Source of the DNA: Desulfuribacillus stibiiarsenatis | GTDB lineage: Bacteria > Bacillota > Bacilli > Desulfuribacillales > Desulfuribacillaceae | Reading direction: 5' to 3' | Assembly: GCF_001742305.1 (NCBI RefSeq) | Contig: NZ_MJAT01000003.1 | Coordinates: 1 to 64,000 of the forward strand | DNA: 64,000 nucleotides | Part shown: piece by piece, positions 48,374 through 57,549 of the stretch | Layout: every line of letters starts with the position of its first letter | Position numbering within the stretch: the stretch's first letter is position 1 | Notes under the pieces: model-generated | Databases searched by the model: none | Told to the model about the DNA's origin: nothing | What the model saw: the letters and a program-made list of their open reading frames with translations, nothing else | Program-made: the position numbers and the translations under genes

Positions 48374-49273
48374 ATGGCACTGCATCAAGAAGATAATCAA
48401 TCAAAGAAACCATTCCTCTGGATTGCTATTTCAATGATTCCCATTTTGATTATATTGGGCTTTGTATACAGCAGCTATCATAATCAGAAGAATATTACGT
48501 CCTATGCCCAACCAGCAGTGCGGGTAGCAGTGGATACTAGTGCGAAGAATTTCTTCAGAAATTGGGATGTAGTTACTAACGATACTGTTTCTGTACAGTA
48601 TCAAGATACGGATATAGCAGAAATTCACATGGTATTGGAGTACGCAACAGAAATTCGTGCTGCTTTAGATGATAAGTACAACTTCTATTACAATAAACCA
48701 ATTTCTATCGTAGTCATCCCTTCCCGTGAGATTATGAGAGAGTTCTTTAAATGGGATACCCATACGAGTGCAGTAGGTGTGTTTTATGGGAATCGAATCT
48801 TTGTATTACAGCCATCGTTATGGATTGAAGCGGATTCTTTCGATGAGCTAGAATTAGAGTTTCGCGCAAATGGACCAATCGCCCATGAGTATATGCATTT
48901 ACTATTGGACCATAAATTGCATAATAATTTTCCGCGTTGGTTCACTGAAGGGGTTGCTCAATATGAAGAATTCATATATCAGGAGTACGAGTGGATTGAA
49001 GAAGTAGGGACTCTAGATCGTGAGCTATATAAATATTATGAAATGAAAGATCAATTTGACCGACTACAAAACCAGCCGTTAGCCTACCGACAATCATTTA
49101 AGTTTATTGAATATTTGATGGAGAGATATGGAGAAGAGAGATACTGGCAACTGATTGGTGAGCTGGAAAAGCGGGTTCACTTTGAGCAGGCCTTTTTCAA
49201 TGCATATGATAAAGAGCTTTACGAAGTATGGGGCGACTGGACGAAATATGTAAAGGCATTTGAAATTCGTTAA
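48374..49273 (+). CDS. Membrane-anchored zinc metalloprotease, peptidase MA-like
   Basis: A 299-residue protein with one N-terminal membrane segment (about 13-33) and an extracytoplasmic gluzincin-like domain. The zinc motif is HEYMH at 171-175 and the likely third ligand is Glu192 in RWFTEGVAQYEE. This HExxH plus W..EG.A.YE pattern is that of the peptidase MA-like family (PF13485). The start ATG follows AAAGGTGGGGTTG. It lies 34 bases after the subtilase and is probably co-transcribed; joint protein turnover at the envelope is inferred. Confidence 0.85.
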   Translation: MALHQEDNQSKKPFLWIAISMIPILIILGFVYSSYHNQKNITSYAQPAVRVAVDTSAKNFFRNWDVVTNDTVSVQYQDTDIAEIHMVLEYATEIRAALDDKYNFYYNKPISIVVIPSREIMREFFKWDTHTSAVGVFYGNRIFVLQPSLWIEADSFDELELEFRANGPIAHEYMHLLLDHKLHNNFPRWFTEGVAQYEEFIYQEYEWIEEVGTLDRELYKYYEMKDQFDRLQNQPLAYRQSFKFIEYLMERYGEERYWQLIGELEKRVHFEQAFFNAYDKELYEVWGDWTKYVKAFEIR

Positions 49274-49332
49274 TGGAAAATCAGCAGGATTTTATATGTA
49301 AAATAGAGAACTCTAATAATTAGACATAATAA

Positions 49333-49387
49333 GTGCAACTAAAGTTCAGGTGGAGTAAAAACTCCATCTGAACTAAGTTTTCTTTAT
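49333..49387 (+). repeat. Hairpin repeat (copy D) upstream of walR
   Basis: GTGCAACTAAA, then a strong stem GTTCAGGTGGAG/CTCCATCTGAAC (one mismatch), then AAGTTTTCTTTATT. The hairpin sequence matches copy E at 31355-31409 almost exactly. It ends 24 bases before the walR start, closer than any other copy. Confidence 0.7.
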
Positions 49388-49411
49388 TTACGGTAGATTA
49401 GGAGGGTTCTT

Positions 49412-50107
49412 ATGGCAAATATATTAGTAGTAGATGATGAGAAACCAATTGCAGACATATTGAAGTTTACCCTGGAGAAAGAAGGCTATCAAGCGGATGT
49501 CTGCTACGATGGGGCAACAGCAGTGCGCAAGATTTCTTCCATGCAATACGACTTAGTGCTCTTAGATGTCATGCTACCCCAAAAGGATGGGTTTCAGGTT
49601 TGCAAGGAAGTGCGACAAATCAGCAGCATTCCAATCATTATGCTAACGGCAAAGGATGCTGAAGTGGATAAAGTGCAAGGATTAGAACTTGGTGCCGATG
49701 ACTACATTACGAAGCCTTATAGCAGTCGAGAGCTGTTGGCTAGGGTGAAGGCCAATCTGCGTAGATATCAGGCGCCAGAAACGGCTACAAGTGTGATTCA
49801 AATCGATGAATTAGTGATAGATCCAGCGATGTATCAGGTGAAGAAAAAGGGCGAAGAAGTAGACCTGACACACCGTGAATTTGAGCTACTGACTTATTTA
49901 GCGAAACACCGGGGTCAAATCTTCACGAGAGAACATTTGCTACAAAGTGTATGGGGATATGATTATTTCGGCGATGTCCGAACAGTTGATGTAACCATTC
50001 GCCGGCTACGTGAAAAAATCGAGGATGATCCAGGCAATCCTACGTATGTAGTAACAAAAAGAGGCATTGGGTATAAGTTACAAGGATCTGAAAAAAGCAA
50101 TGAATAG
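49412..50107 (+). CDS. walR: Response regulator WalR (YycF)
   Basis: A 231-residue OmpR-type regulator. The receiver domain has its phosphoacceptor Asp52 ([11 protein letters not shown]) and Lys in [10 protein letters not shown]. The C-terminal winged helix has [19 protein letters not shown] and [19 protein letters not shown]. WalR controls cell-wall hydrolase genes in Bacilli and is usually essential. The start follows TTAGGAGGGTTC. It heads the wal operon. Confidence 0.96.
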   Translation: MANILVVDDEKPIADILKFTLEKEGYQADVCYDGATAVRKISSMQYDLVLLDVMLPQKDGFQVCKEVRQISSIPIIMLTAKDAEVDKVQGLELGADDYITKPYSSRELLARVKANLRRYQAPETATSVIQIDELVIDPAMYQVKKKGEEVDLTHREFELLTYLAKHRGQIFTREHLLQSVWGYDYFGDVRTVDVTIRRLREKIEDDPGNPTYVVTKRGIGYKLQGSEKSNE

Positions 50108-50116
50108 GTGACCTAT

Positions 50117-51901
50117 ATGTTTAAAAGTATCCGTTGGAAGCTGATGGTTGTATATTTGCTGATGATTGTATTCGCAATGCAACTCATCAGCTTATATTTT
50201 ATGAAGTCTTTAGAGAACTATCATCTGCAGAATCATACAGAGAACATCCAATCTCAGTCAAATGTTTTGGCAGATTTTTTGGAGCGTTATTTTGTCGCTG
50301 GAATTCAGAACGATAGAAGAGAACTTGATACTCTTGTTAGGGACTTCGCAAAACAGACCCGTGCTGAGATTCAAATCATTGACAGAGAGGGTGTTATCGT
50401 CAGTGACTCTGTCAATCCGCAATTCGTCGGACAAAAGAGTGTACAAGTAGAGGTCACTCGCGCGCTTCTTGGGTCGCGAGGAGAGGCGATTCGCATGGAC
50501 GCGGATTCAGGACAGCGTAAAAAGATTTTAGCTACACCAATCAAAACCAATTACGATGTCGTAGGCGTAGTATATATCCAATCGTCCTTAGAACCGATTT
50601 ATAAGACGCTAAAAGAAATTAATACGCTAGTCACCACAGCCATGATATTCGTGTTAGGAATTACATCAGTTTTGGTAATAGTCCTTGCAAGAACAATAAC
50701 GACACCACTGATGGAAGTGACGAAAAAAGCTTCGGACATGGCAGAGGGGAATTTTGATCAAGAGGTGAAGGTTACCAGTGATGATGAAATCGGAAAACTT
50801 GGGACAGCCTTCAATCAACTGACGTATCGATTAAGAGACGCCCTCGATGAGAATGCCAAAGAAAAGAATCGTTTACAAGCGGTACTTGATCACATGAGTG
50901 ACGGGGTGATTGCTGCTGACGCAGACGGAAAAATTCTTATTATCAACCCAATGGCCCAAAAAATGATTGGCATTACAGAAGAGCAGGCAATGATTAAGAA
51001 CATTTTAGATGTACTAGAAATTCAAGAGTTTAAGAAAGATTGGCTACATCTGAAGAAGAAGCATACCTTTGAAACCATTATAGAACACCAAGAACTTATG
51101 TACCAATTGCATGTAAGCCCTTTGAAGACTGACGAAGCAAAAGATTATGGGATTTTGATGATTCTTCACGATATCACGGAACGTGAACAACTGGAGCAAC
51201 AGAGAAGAGAGTTCGTAGCAAACGTGTCACATGAACTTCGCACGCCACTGACTACGATTCGAAGCTATACAGAAGCTCTTGTTGAAGGAGCAGATGCAGA
51301 CCCTGAATTGCGCGGGAGATTCACCGAAGTCATTCAAAACGAGACGGAGCGAATGATTCGCTTAGTGAACGACTTGTTGGAACTGTCCAAATTAGATTCA
51401 AGAACGATTCAATGGAAATTCTCTAAAATCGATGTCAATGTGGTAATCGAAGATGTATTGGATCGCTTTTATATGCAATTGAAGAATAAAGGGATTCAAG
51501 GGATTCTAGATCTAACAGAGAAGCCTGCCTATGCTATCATTGATCGTGATCGCGTTGACCAAGTGCTTAATAACTTACTGTCGAATGCGATTAAGTACAC
51601 AGGCAACGGCGGTAGTATCACAATTAAGAGTGAAGAAGTCATCGATCAGGGTCGAAAATGTATCAAAATCAGTGTGAAGGATACAGGGACAGGAATTGCG
51701 CCGAAGGACATTGATAGGATTTTTGAGAGATTTTATACTGTTGATAAAGCACGTTCCCGAGAAATGGGTGGAACAGGGTTAGGGCTAGCGATTTCTAAAG
51801 AAATCATTAAGGCTCATCAAGGAGATATCCAAATTTCCAGTGAGATCAATCAAGGGACGACCCTTAGCTTTACATTACCGGTAGAGCGAGGAGGGCTGTA
51901 A
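50117..51901 (+). CDS. walK: Sensor histidine kinase WalK (YycG)
   Basis: A 594-residue kinase. Two membrane segments (about 8-28 and 172-191) flank an extracytoplasmic domain. HAMP (about 193-245), PAS (about 250-355), HisKA with the phospho-His372 (VSHELRTPLTT) and HATPase_c (GTGIAPKDIDRIFERFY, GGTGLGLAI) follow. The start ATG 50117 is supported by AGGTGA at six bases; a GTG three codons earlier is less likely. It pairs with WalR and is restrained by WalH and WalI. Confidence 0.96.
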   Translation: MFKSIRWKLMVVYLLMIVFAMQLISLYFMKSLENYHLQNHTENIQSQSNVLADFLERYFVAGIQNDRRELDTLVRDFAKQTRAEIQIIDREGVIVSDSVNPQFVGQKSVQVEVTRALLGSRGEAIRMDADSGQRKKILATPIKTNYDVVGVVYIQSSLEPIYKTLKEINTLVTTAMIFVLGITSVLVIVLARTITTPLMEVTKKASDMAEGNFDQEVKVTSDDEIGKLGTAFNQLTYRLRDALDENAKEKNRLQAVLDHMSDGVIAADADGKILIINPMAQKMIGITEEQAMIKNILDVLEIQEFKKDWLHLKKKHTFETIIEHQELMYQLHVSPLKTDEAKDYGILMILHDITEREQLEQQRREFVANVSHELRTPLTTIRSYTEALVEGADADPELRGRFTEVIQNETERMIRLVNDLLELSKLDSRTIQWKFSKIDVNVVIEDVLDRFYMQLKNKGIQGILDLTEKPAYAIIDRDRVDQVLNNLLSNAIKYTGNGGSITIKSEEVIDQGRKCIKISVKDTGTGIAPKDIDRIFERFYTVDKARSREMGGTGLGLAISKEIIKAHQGDIQISSEINQGTTLSFTLPVERGGL

Positions 51902-51902
51902 C

Positions 51903-53177
51903 ATGCTTGAGAGAATGAAGACCGTTATCTTAACGACGCTTGTGATCACAAGTCTTATGTTATCAGCAATCCTTTCTTACGTATCACCGGAATATTCACC
52001 ACTGGTTTATACGGAAGAGCCTAGTAAAAATCAAGATTTTAATTATGTATATGTAGATGAAACGCTCATTCCCCGGGAAATAAGAGCCTTTTCTGGACAA
52101 GAGAAGAACACAATCTATCCAATGAGTCAAGACTTTAATGAAATCTATCAGTCGATTCAAAAACTGACAGTAACCAACATTGAAACAACTACGGTAGTAG
52201 ATTTAACAAAACACGGGAAGCGAGTCCAACTCAGTTTCTATAAAGCAGTACCTTACGAGCTCTTAAGCCATTTACTAGACATTGAAGTCAGTGATATACG
52301 TAAAATTGAAGGTAACATCGTTCGTGCGACCTTATACATCGATGCGAAAACAGATCAATTAAAATGCTTATTGGAAGGCGATCGTAATTATCTAGCCAGC
52401 ATTCATGGGAATAAAGGACAGTTGAATGAAGTCATTCAGCAGATTATCAATATCACGAAAGTGGAGATGCTTCCGTTAGTAGAAATAGAACTTCTGTCAA
52501 TCCAACCGAGGGAATATAGCAATCTGTTGTTTGAGGATTTAACGCAAGTTCGACAAATCCTTGAAAAGGATAAATCAATCATCTATACCGATGGAAATCG
52601 TGGACTTCGTGTGAATATTGATTCGAATACTATGGAATATACAGACCCAAGCGCAGAAGATGATTTTCAACAACTAAGTACAAAGGACATGCTTTTAGAA
52701 TCTGTATACTTCTTAAACGAATATCAGAGCTGGGCGGGAGAGTATATAATAGCGAATATAGATGCGATATCTAAATCCCGAAATGAGTATAGCTTAGTAT
52801 TTCAACAGTTATATTACGGCCTGCCAATTATTTCTCCTAACATACTTCCGCTTTCTGAATTACAATTTAAGATGCAGAATAATCGAGTCAATCGTTTTCT
52901 TCGGTCCACGAAATATCTTGGGGCCGAGATGGATTCAAAAATGGTTAGCATACTACCATCAGAATATATGGCTGCAATTATCAATCGACAGTTCTCAAGG
53001 CCAGAAGATAAGTGGGATTATTTCTTAGCTTACTATCCGGAACAAATTACCGCTCAAAAAGTGCAAATGAGGCCGGTATGGGTTGTCGTTAACAAGCAAT
53101 CTGTAAGTGCGGCATATGATGCTAGGAACGGTCAAGAGATTCATCAGATTGGTGGGTGGGCGTATGGATCTAGGTAA
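51903..53177 (+). CDS. walH: Two-component regulator WalH (YycH)
   Basis: A 424-residue membrane-anchored protein of the YycH family. One N-terminal membrane helix (about 5-25) is followed by a large extracytoplasmic domain. WalH binds WalK with WalI and lowers its activity in B. subtilis. The start ATG follows GAGGAGGGCTG, one base after walK. It overlaps walI by 14 bases. A Noc-binding-like site lies within it (52068-52081). Confidence 0.9.
   Translation: MLERMKTVILTTLVITSLMLSAILSYVSPEYSPLVYTEEPSKNQDFNYVYVDETLIPREIRAFSGQEKNTIYPMSQDFNEIYQSIQKLTVTNIETTTVVDLTKHGKRVQLSFYKAVPYELLSHLLDIEVSDIRKIEGNIVRATLYIDAKTDQLKCLLEGDRNYLASIHGNKGQLNEVIQQIINITKVEMLPLVEIELLSIQPREYSNLLFEDLTQVRQILEKDKSIIYTDGNRGLRVNIDSNTMEYTDPSAEDDFQQLSTKDMLLESVYFLNEYQSWAGEYIIANIDAISKSRNEYSLVFQQLYYGLPIISPNILPLSELQFKMQNNRVNRFLRSTKYLGAEMDSKMVSILPSEYMAAIINRQFSRPEDKWDYFLAYYPEQITAQKVQMRPVWVVVNKQSVSAAYDARNGQEIHQIGGWAYGSR
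52068..52081. other. Candidate Noc-binding site
   Basis: ATTCCCCGGGAAAT matches the 14-base Noc-binding consensus ATTTCCCGGGAAAT in 13 positions. It lies in walH, about 33 kb from noc. The genome encodes Noc, but one site in 64 kb could be chance. Confidence 0.5.
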
Positions 53178-53991
53178 GGCGAAGACAATTTTGATAGTAG
53201 CGTTTCTGTTCCTTAACGGTTTATTAGCCTATCAACTATATTTGAAGTTTGCTAGTGATCAGGATTACCTTAATATTCTTCAGGAAGAAGTAAATGAGGT
53301 AGAAGAACTACTAGCAAAACACAGAATAAATATAAACGTTCCAATACCATTGGATGCAACAGATATGGCCCACCTAAAAGTGCTGAGAGAACTCTATTAT
53401 GTGGAAGACGTTATGGATAAGATTGACCCGATAATTCAGCTGCATGTAACGATGGATGTCAATACATTCCAAGGCATTCATTATACATGGAACAGGGAAA
53501 CAAACAACCAGGCGGAAGCATATGATATATCTATGGGGTATAAGGAATTTCTCGATAACTATGTAGTCAATGGGTATAAGTACGAATTGCAAAAAGAAGA
53601 TATTGTGAATGGAAATGGCGAGGTTATTTTTGTACAATATTATGGTAGGCACCCGATATACGGAACAACCATTATTGCAACTGTAGAAAACAATAAGATT
53701 ATCGAGTGGTATCAACAGATGATTACGAATGTAAGTTTTGAACCGCAAAAGAGACCAATTCTTGCAGCGGCAACAGCTTTAAGGAAACTTGTTACGATTA
53801 TCGGAAATAGCAAGGCAGTGATTGAAAAGGTAGAACTAGGGTATTATAGTCGCTCAATCGATACCGAGACATGGCTGTTACCACCCGTTTGGTATATCGA
53901 ACTAAAGGATGGGCAACGTTTCTATATTAATGCCTTTACAGGGGAGTTGGAGGGTTTACAAGCGCAAGCAAATGTAGGGGAGGACCAGTAA
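53164..53991 (+). CDS. walI: Two-component regulator WalI (YycI)
   Basis: A 275-residue protein: MDLGKAKTILIVAFLFLNGL opens with a membrane helix (about 6-25) as in YycI. The extracytoplasmic domain has the YycI pattern (HPIYGTTIIATVENNKIIEW and YYSRSIDTETWLLPPVWYIEL). I placed the start at ATG 53164, which overlaps the end of walH, rather than an upstream frame start with no family support. It partners WalH in control of WalK. Confidence 0.88.
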   Translation: MDLGKAKTILIVAFLFLNGLLAYQLYLKFASDQDYLNILQEEVNEVEELLAKHRININVPIPLDATDMAHLKVLRELYYVEDVMDKIDPIIQLHVTMDVNTFQGIHYTWNRETNNQAEAYDISMGYKEFLDNYVVNGYKYELQKEDIVNGNGEVIFVQYYGRHPIYGTTIIATVENNKIIEWYQQMITNVSFEPQKRPILAAATALRKLVTIIGNSKAVIEKVELGYYSRSIDTETWLLPPVWYIELKDGQRFYINAFTGELEGLQAQANVGEDQ

Positions 53992-54629
53992 TGAGATTAT
54001 TCTTAGTACGTCATGGGCAGACTGTCGCCAATGCCGAGCGTAGGTTTCAGGGTCATAAGGATTTCCCCCTATCGAATATAGGGGAGAAACAAGCGGAACG
54101 AGTGGCCGAAAGATTTAAGAAAACTAGAATTCAGCAGATTTACTCTAGTGATTTGGGAAGGGCATATAACACAGCGCAGACAATTGCATCGTATCATCAA
54201 TTGCCAGTTGTCAAAGAAAAGCTTTTTCGTGAATATAGTTGGGGTGTATTCGATGGATTAACATTAAAGGAAGCAGCCATTCAATTTCCTGAGATTGCGG
54301 AGAACAATGCTTCGGATTGGAGCGCTGTTGATATACCAGAAAAAGAAGCATATTTAGAATTTTTGCAAAGAGCGCAAGATGCATTACAATTACTAGTGGA
54401 TCGGCATATGGGGGAGAAGGTCTTGGTCGTTAGTCATGGGAGATTTCTGAATGCGCTCATGACACAGATTTTACGTCTAGTGGAAGATCACGTTTGGGCA
54501 TTTACCTTTGCGAATACTTCCGTTTCTGTGGTAGACTTTGCTCATGGTCAACACCCGAAGGTCCGTTTGTTTAATGACACTTCTCATTTAATAGGATTAC
54601 CAGGTATCGAAGATTATTTTAATAGATAA
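53991..54629 (+). CDS. Histidine phosphatase family protein
   Basis: A 212-residue phosphoglycerate-mutase-like protein with the RHG motif (LVRHGQTVANAE, residues 5-16) and the second His in VVSHGRF. It resembles alpha-ribazole or small-molecule phosphatases; the substrate is unknown. It overlaps walI by one base and sits between walI and walJ, where B. subtilis has no such gene. Whether it belongs to the wal pathway functionally is unknown. Confidence 0.9.
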   Translation: MRLFLVRHGQTVANAERRFQGHKDFPLSNIGEKQAERVAERFKKTRIQQIYSSDLGRAYNTAQTIASYHQLPVVKEKLFREYSWGVFDGLTLKEAAIQFPEIAENNASDWSAVDIPEKEAYLEFLQRAQDALQLLVDRHMGEKVLVVSHGRFLNALMTQILRLVEDHVWAFTFANTSVSVVDFAHGQHPKVRLFNDTSHLIGLPGIEDYFNR

Positions 54630-54654
54630 GATATTGCAGGAGAGGAATTACACA

Positions 54655-55455
54655 ATGGTCCGATATAGTGTGTTAGCTAGTGGAAGCACAGGAAATGCTA
54701 TTTTGATTCAGACGGATACGACAAGTATTCTAGTTGATGCTGGTCTAAGTGGCAAACAGATAGAGAAAGCAATGCACGAGATTGGAGTATCAGCCGATTG
54801 TCTAGATGGGATTGTTATTACCCACGAACACCAGGACCATGTCAAAGGCGCAGGGATTTTATCTAGACGATATAAAATCCCTGTCTTTTGCAATCAAAAA
54901 ACTTGGGACGGAATGGAACATATTGTAGGGGAAATTAAGACAGGCTATCAAGAAATATTCTGTACTGGAGATCGTATGGAAATCGGGAACCTAGCCCTAG
55001 AATCATTTGCAATTTCACATGATGCGAAGGATCCGGTTGGTTATTGTGTGTTTGCTGGTAATACCAAGATATCCGTAGCTACAGATATGGGGTATGTAAA
55101 TGCGAAAATGAAGCAACGCATTATCGATTCCGATGCTTTGATCATTGAAGCGAACCATGATGTAGAAATGCTTCGAATTGGTCCCTATCCTTGGCATTTA
55201 AAGCAAAGGATTCTAAGCGACCACGGTCATTTATCGAACGAAACAGCCGCAGAGATACTCACAGAGGTAATCACAGCCAATACGCAATGCGTACATTTAG
55301 CGCATTTAAGCGCTGAGAATAATATGCCTGTGTTAGCGCATATGACCGTAAAAACAATACTAGAGCAAGAGCAGTTTAAAGTGGGACAAGAGTTCGACCT
55401 AGAAATTACATACCCAGATAAACCAACGAAGCTTCGTTCTGTACGTAGAAGATAG
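54655..55455 (+). CDS. walJ: MBL-fold hydrolase WalJ (YycJ)
   Basis: A 266-residue metallo-beta-lactamase-fold protein. The zinc motif is THEHQDHVKG (about 52-61), with further ligands in SHDAKD, TDMGY and HL. It is the usual last member of the wal operon and has been linked to DNA or cell-wall coordination in other Bacilli. The start ATG 54655 follows GGAGAGG at nine bases. Confidence 0.93.
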   Translation: MVRYSVLASGSTGNAILIQTDTTSILVDAGLSGKQIEKAMHEIGVSADCLDGIVITHEHQDHVKGAGILSRRYKIPVFCNQKTWDGMEHIVGEIKTGYQEIFCTGDRMEIGNLALESFAISHDAKDPVGYCVFAGNTKISVATDMGYVNAKMKQRIIDSDALIIEANHDVEMLRIGPYPWHLKQRILSDHGHLSNETAAEILTEVITANTQCVHLAHLSAENNMPVLAHMTVKTILEQEQFKVGQEFDLEITYPDKPTKLRSVRRR

Positions 55456-55477
55456 CAATCATAGATTGCTTGGCTAA

Positions 55478-55696
55478 CTACTGGACACGTATGCGCTTTT
55501 GGTCAATTTCAACTTCATGCCCGAGATCTAATGCTTGGGCTCTTTCTATGATTTCTGAACGAGTGATAAGACCCTTTTCCGCAAGGATTTCTACCAAAGC
55601 GGTAAGAACTAAAGTGTTCTTATAGTCTACTTCCTTCAAATCTGCTATTTGTCCGAATATCTGCAATAAGCTCATACAATCCTTGGATCGATTCAT
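55478..55696 (-). CDS. Hypothetical 72-residue protein
   Basis: A short protein, convergent to walJ. The segment LVLTALVEILAEKGLITRSEIIERAQALD resembles a helix pair seen in several small Firmicutes proteins and in nitrile-hydratase-like sequences, but I cannot name the family. The start ATG 55696 follows AAGGAGCTG on the minus strand, which supports translation; a longer frame upstream has no such signal. Confidence 0.6.
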   Translation of the reverse strand: MNRSKDCMSLLQIFGQIADLKEVDYKNTLVLTALVEILAEKGLITRSEIIERAQALDLGHEVEIDQKRIRVQ

Positions 55697-55885
55697 ACGT
55701 AAACAGCTCCTTTTATATTTCATTTGTTACAACAAAGTGAACTTTCACTAGTAACAGTATGGCAGGTTTTACCTTGTCCTATACTAAGTGATACCTATAT
55801 AAATCAAGATATGCTTGTACTACCGAAATATGCGTAGAGAAAATTGAAATGATAAAAAGTTCACAGCATTGTCAAATATGATAAA

Positions 55886-55914
55886 TTGCAGCGGGTTTTT
55901 TTTATAAGTATAAT
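55886..55914 (+). promoter_or_regulatory. htrA promoter
   Basis: TTGCAG (55886-55891), 17 bases, TATAAT (55909-55914), about 52 bases before the htrA start. It drives htrA alone. Confidence 0.7.
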
Positions 55915-55966
55915 ATGTTACATCAGGGAATAATTAAGAATATCCGTAATAAAGGAGTGCAGTTAG

Positions 55967-57184
55967 ATGACTTACGATGATGAGTTTTTTGAGAGAAAGC
56001 CTAAGAACAAAGGTTTTAGTGGGTTTACTTTAATTGCAATCGCACTAATCGCTTCTTTAATTGGGGGCGGAACAGTGGCTATGTTTGTACCAACTATGAT
56101 TAATAATGGGATGATTAACATAGGTGCGGTACAAAATGCTAATAATGACACTGGACTATTTCAGATTCAACAACGAGGGAATAACACAGGGGATCCACGG
56201 CAGGTTCAATTAGAAGTGACCACTGCGATAGTAGAGGCAGTCGATCGGGTGAAGCCTGCAGTAGTGGGGATTATTAATATCCAAAATGCGGGGAGAGGGT
56301 TCTTTACGAACCACCAATCGTATGAGGCAGGAAGCGGCTCTGGTGTCGTGATTAATGTGAGAGATGGAAAAGCGTTAATCGTTACTAACCATCACGTCAT
56401 TGAAGGGGCTACGGATTTAGCAGTAACTCTTCCAGAGGGAGAGCAAGTGCAAGCCCGTTTAGTCGGAACGGATGAATTAACGGATTTGGCTGTTATAGAA
56501 ATTGATGCCACACACGTAACAGCAGTTGCAACCTTTGGTAACTCAGACGCTCTTCGTCCGGGGGAACCAGCAATTGCGATTGGGAATCCTCTAGGCTTAG
56601 AATTTGCCCAAACAGTTACCGTTGGAGTTATCAGTGCTACCCAACGAGCGCTCCCAGTTCAGATTGGCGGTAATAAGGTATATGAAGTGAACGTCATTCA
56701 AACTGACGCTGCGATTAACTTTGGGAACAGTGGTGGGGCATTAGTGAATATACAAGGGGAATTAATTGGTATTAACAGTGCGAAGATTGCTCGTGCAGGA
56801 GTCGAAGGGATAGGATTCTCGATTCCAATCAATGATGCAGAGCCAATTATCAACGATTTAATTCGCCATGGAAGGGTTATAAGACCGTATTTAGGGATTG
56901 CACCGAGAGACCTAACGACTGTACCTGACCAAATGCGTCCGAACATTCCAGTCAAAGATGGTGTGATTTTAGCAGATACCCCAGTGGGCCCTGCAGCAGC
57001 GGCGGGATTACAGGCATATGACGTAATTGTTGAGATTGATGGAAATGCCATTGATAACAGTGTCACATTACGTCAAGTCCTGTATGGAAAACGTGTAGGC
57101 GATGTGATTAATGTTGTGTTCTATCGGGAAAGAGAACGTCTGCAGACGCAAATTACATTATCAGAGCTACCTGAGACACCATAA
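55967..57184 (+). CDS. htrA: HtrA/DegP-like serine protease
   Basis: A 405-residue membrane-anchored protease. One helix (about 20-42) is followed by a trypsin-like domain with triad His143 (TNHHVIEGA), Asp173 (LTDLAVIEID) and Ser255 (FGNSGGAL). A PDZ domain follows (about 300-395). HtrA proteins degrade misfolded envelope proteins; in B. subtilis a homologue (HtrC) ends the wal operon. Here the gene is separated by a short convergent gene and has its own promoter. The start ATG follows AAAGGAGTGC. Confidence 0.95.
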   Translation: MTYDDEFFERKPKNKGFSGFTLIAIALIASLIGGGTVAMFVPTMINNGMINIGAVQNANNDTGLFQIQQRGNNTGDPRQVQLEVTTAIVEAVDRVKPAVVGIINIQNAGRGFFTNHQSYEAGSGSGVVINVRDGKALIVTNHHVIEGATDLAVTLPEGEQVQARLVGTDELTDLAVIEIDATHVTAVATFGNSDALRPGEPAIAIGNPLGLEFAQTVTVGVISATQRALPVQIGGNKVYEVNVIQTDAAINFGNSGGALVNIQGELIGINSAKIARAGVEGIGFSIPINDAEPIINDLIRHGRVIRPYLGIAPRDLTTVPDQMRPNIPVKDGVILADTPVGPAAAAGLQAYDVIVEIDGNAIDNSVTLRQVLYGKRVGDVINVVFYRERERLQTQITLSELPETP

Positions 57185-57283
57185 TAGAAAAAATTCATAC
57201 ATCAATAGAGCAAAGCAAAATACCATAATAGCAAAGCAAAAAACATAAAGTAATACTCAATAGAGTAAATTTGAAATGTGTAA

Positions 57284-57320
57284 AAGAAGCTTAGGAATTT
57301 AAAATCCTAGCTTCTTTTTT
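57284..57320 (+). terminator. htrA terminator
   Basis: AAGAAGCTTAGGA pairs with TCCTAGCTTCTT (one bulged base) with a loop of AT bases, followed by TTTTTT. Repeats of CAATAGAGCAAAGCAAAA-like sequence lie just before it (57200-57250). Confidence 0.85.
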
Positions 57321-57362
57321 GCACTTAATATCTTTACGATAGAAATAGTAGGTTTTCTGTTA

Positions 57363-57482
57363 TTAATTAAAGTTATACATTTCTCCACGAGATATAAGAG
57401 GGTTAAATTCAATTAGCTTAAAAACATTCTTCAATTTAAGTGGTTTGACCTGTTTGTTTTGGAACAAGCGCTCAGACACCAT
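57363..57482 (-). pseudogene. Possible gene remnant or very small protein (39 residues)
   Basis: On the minus strand a frame starting at ATG 57482 reads MVSERLFQNKQVKPLKLKNV and ends with PLISRGEMYNFN. The composition looks like coding sequence, and the frame continues upstream to a TAG just past VTTFAEFQ. There is no clear ribosome-binding site. It may be the 3' end of a decayed gene. The rest of 57185-57549 holds the htrA terminator and nothing else I can name. Confidence 0.35.
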
Positions 57483-57549
57483 TTGAAACTCAGCAAATGT
57501 GGTAACCTAATATACGTCCTTAGAGCCAGGGGATTTGGCGACTTAGTAA

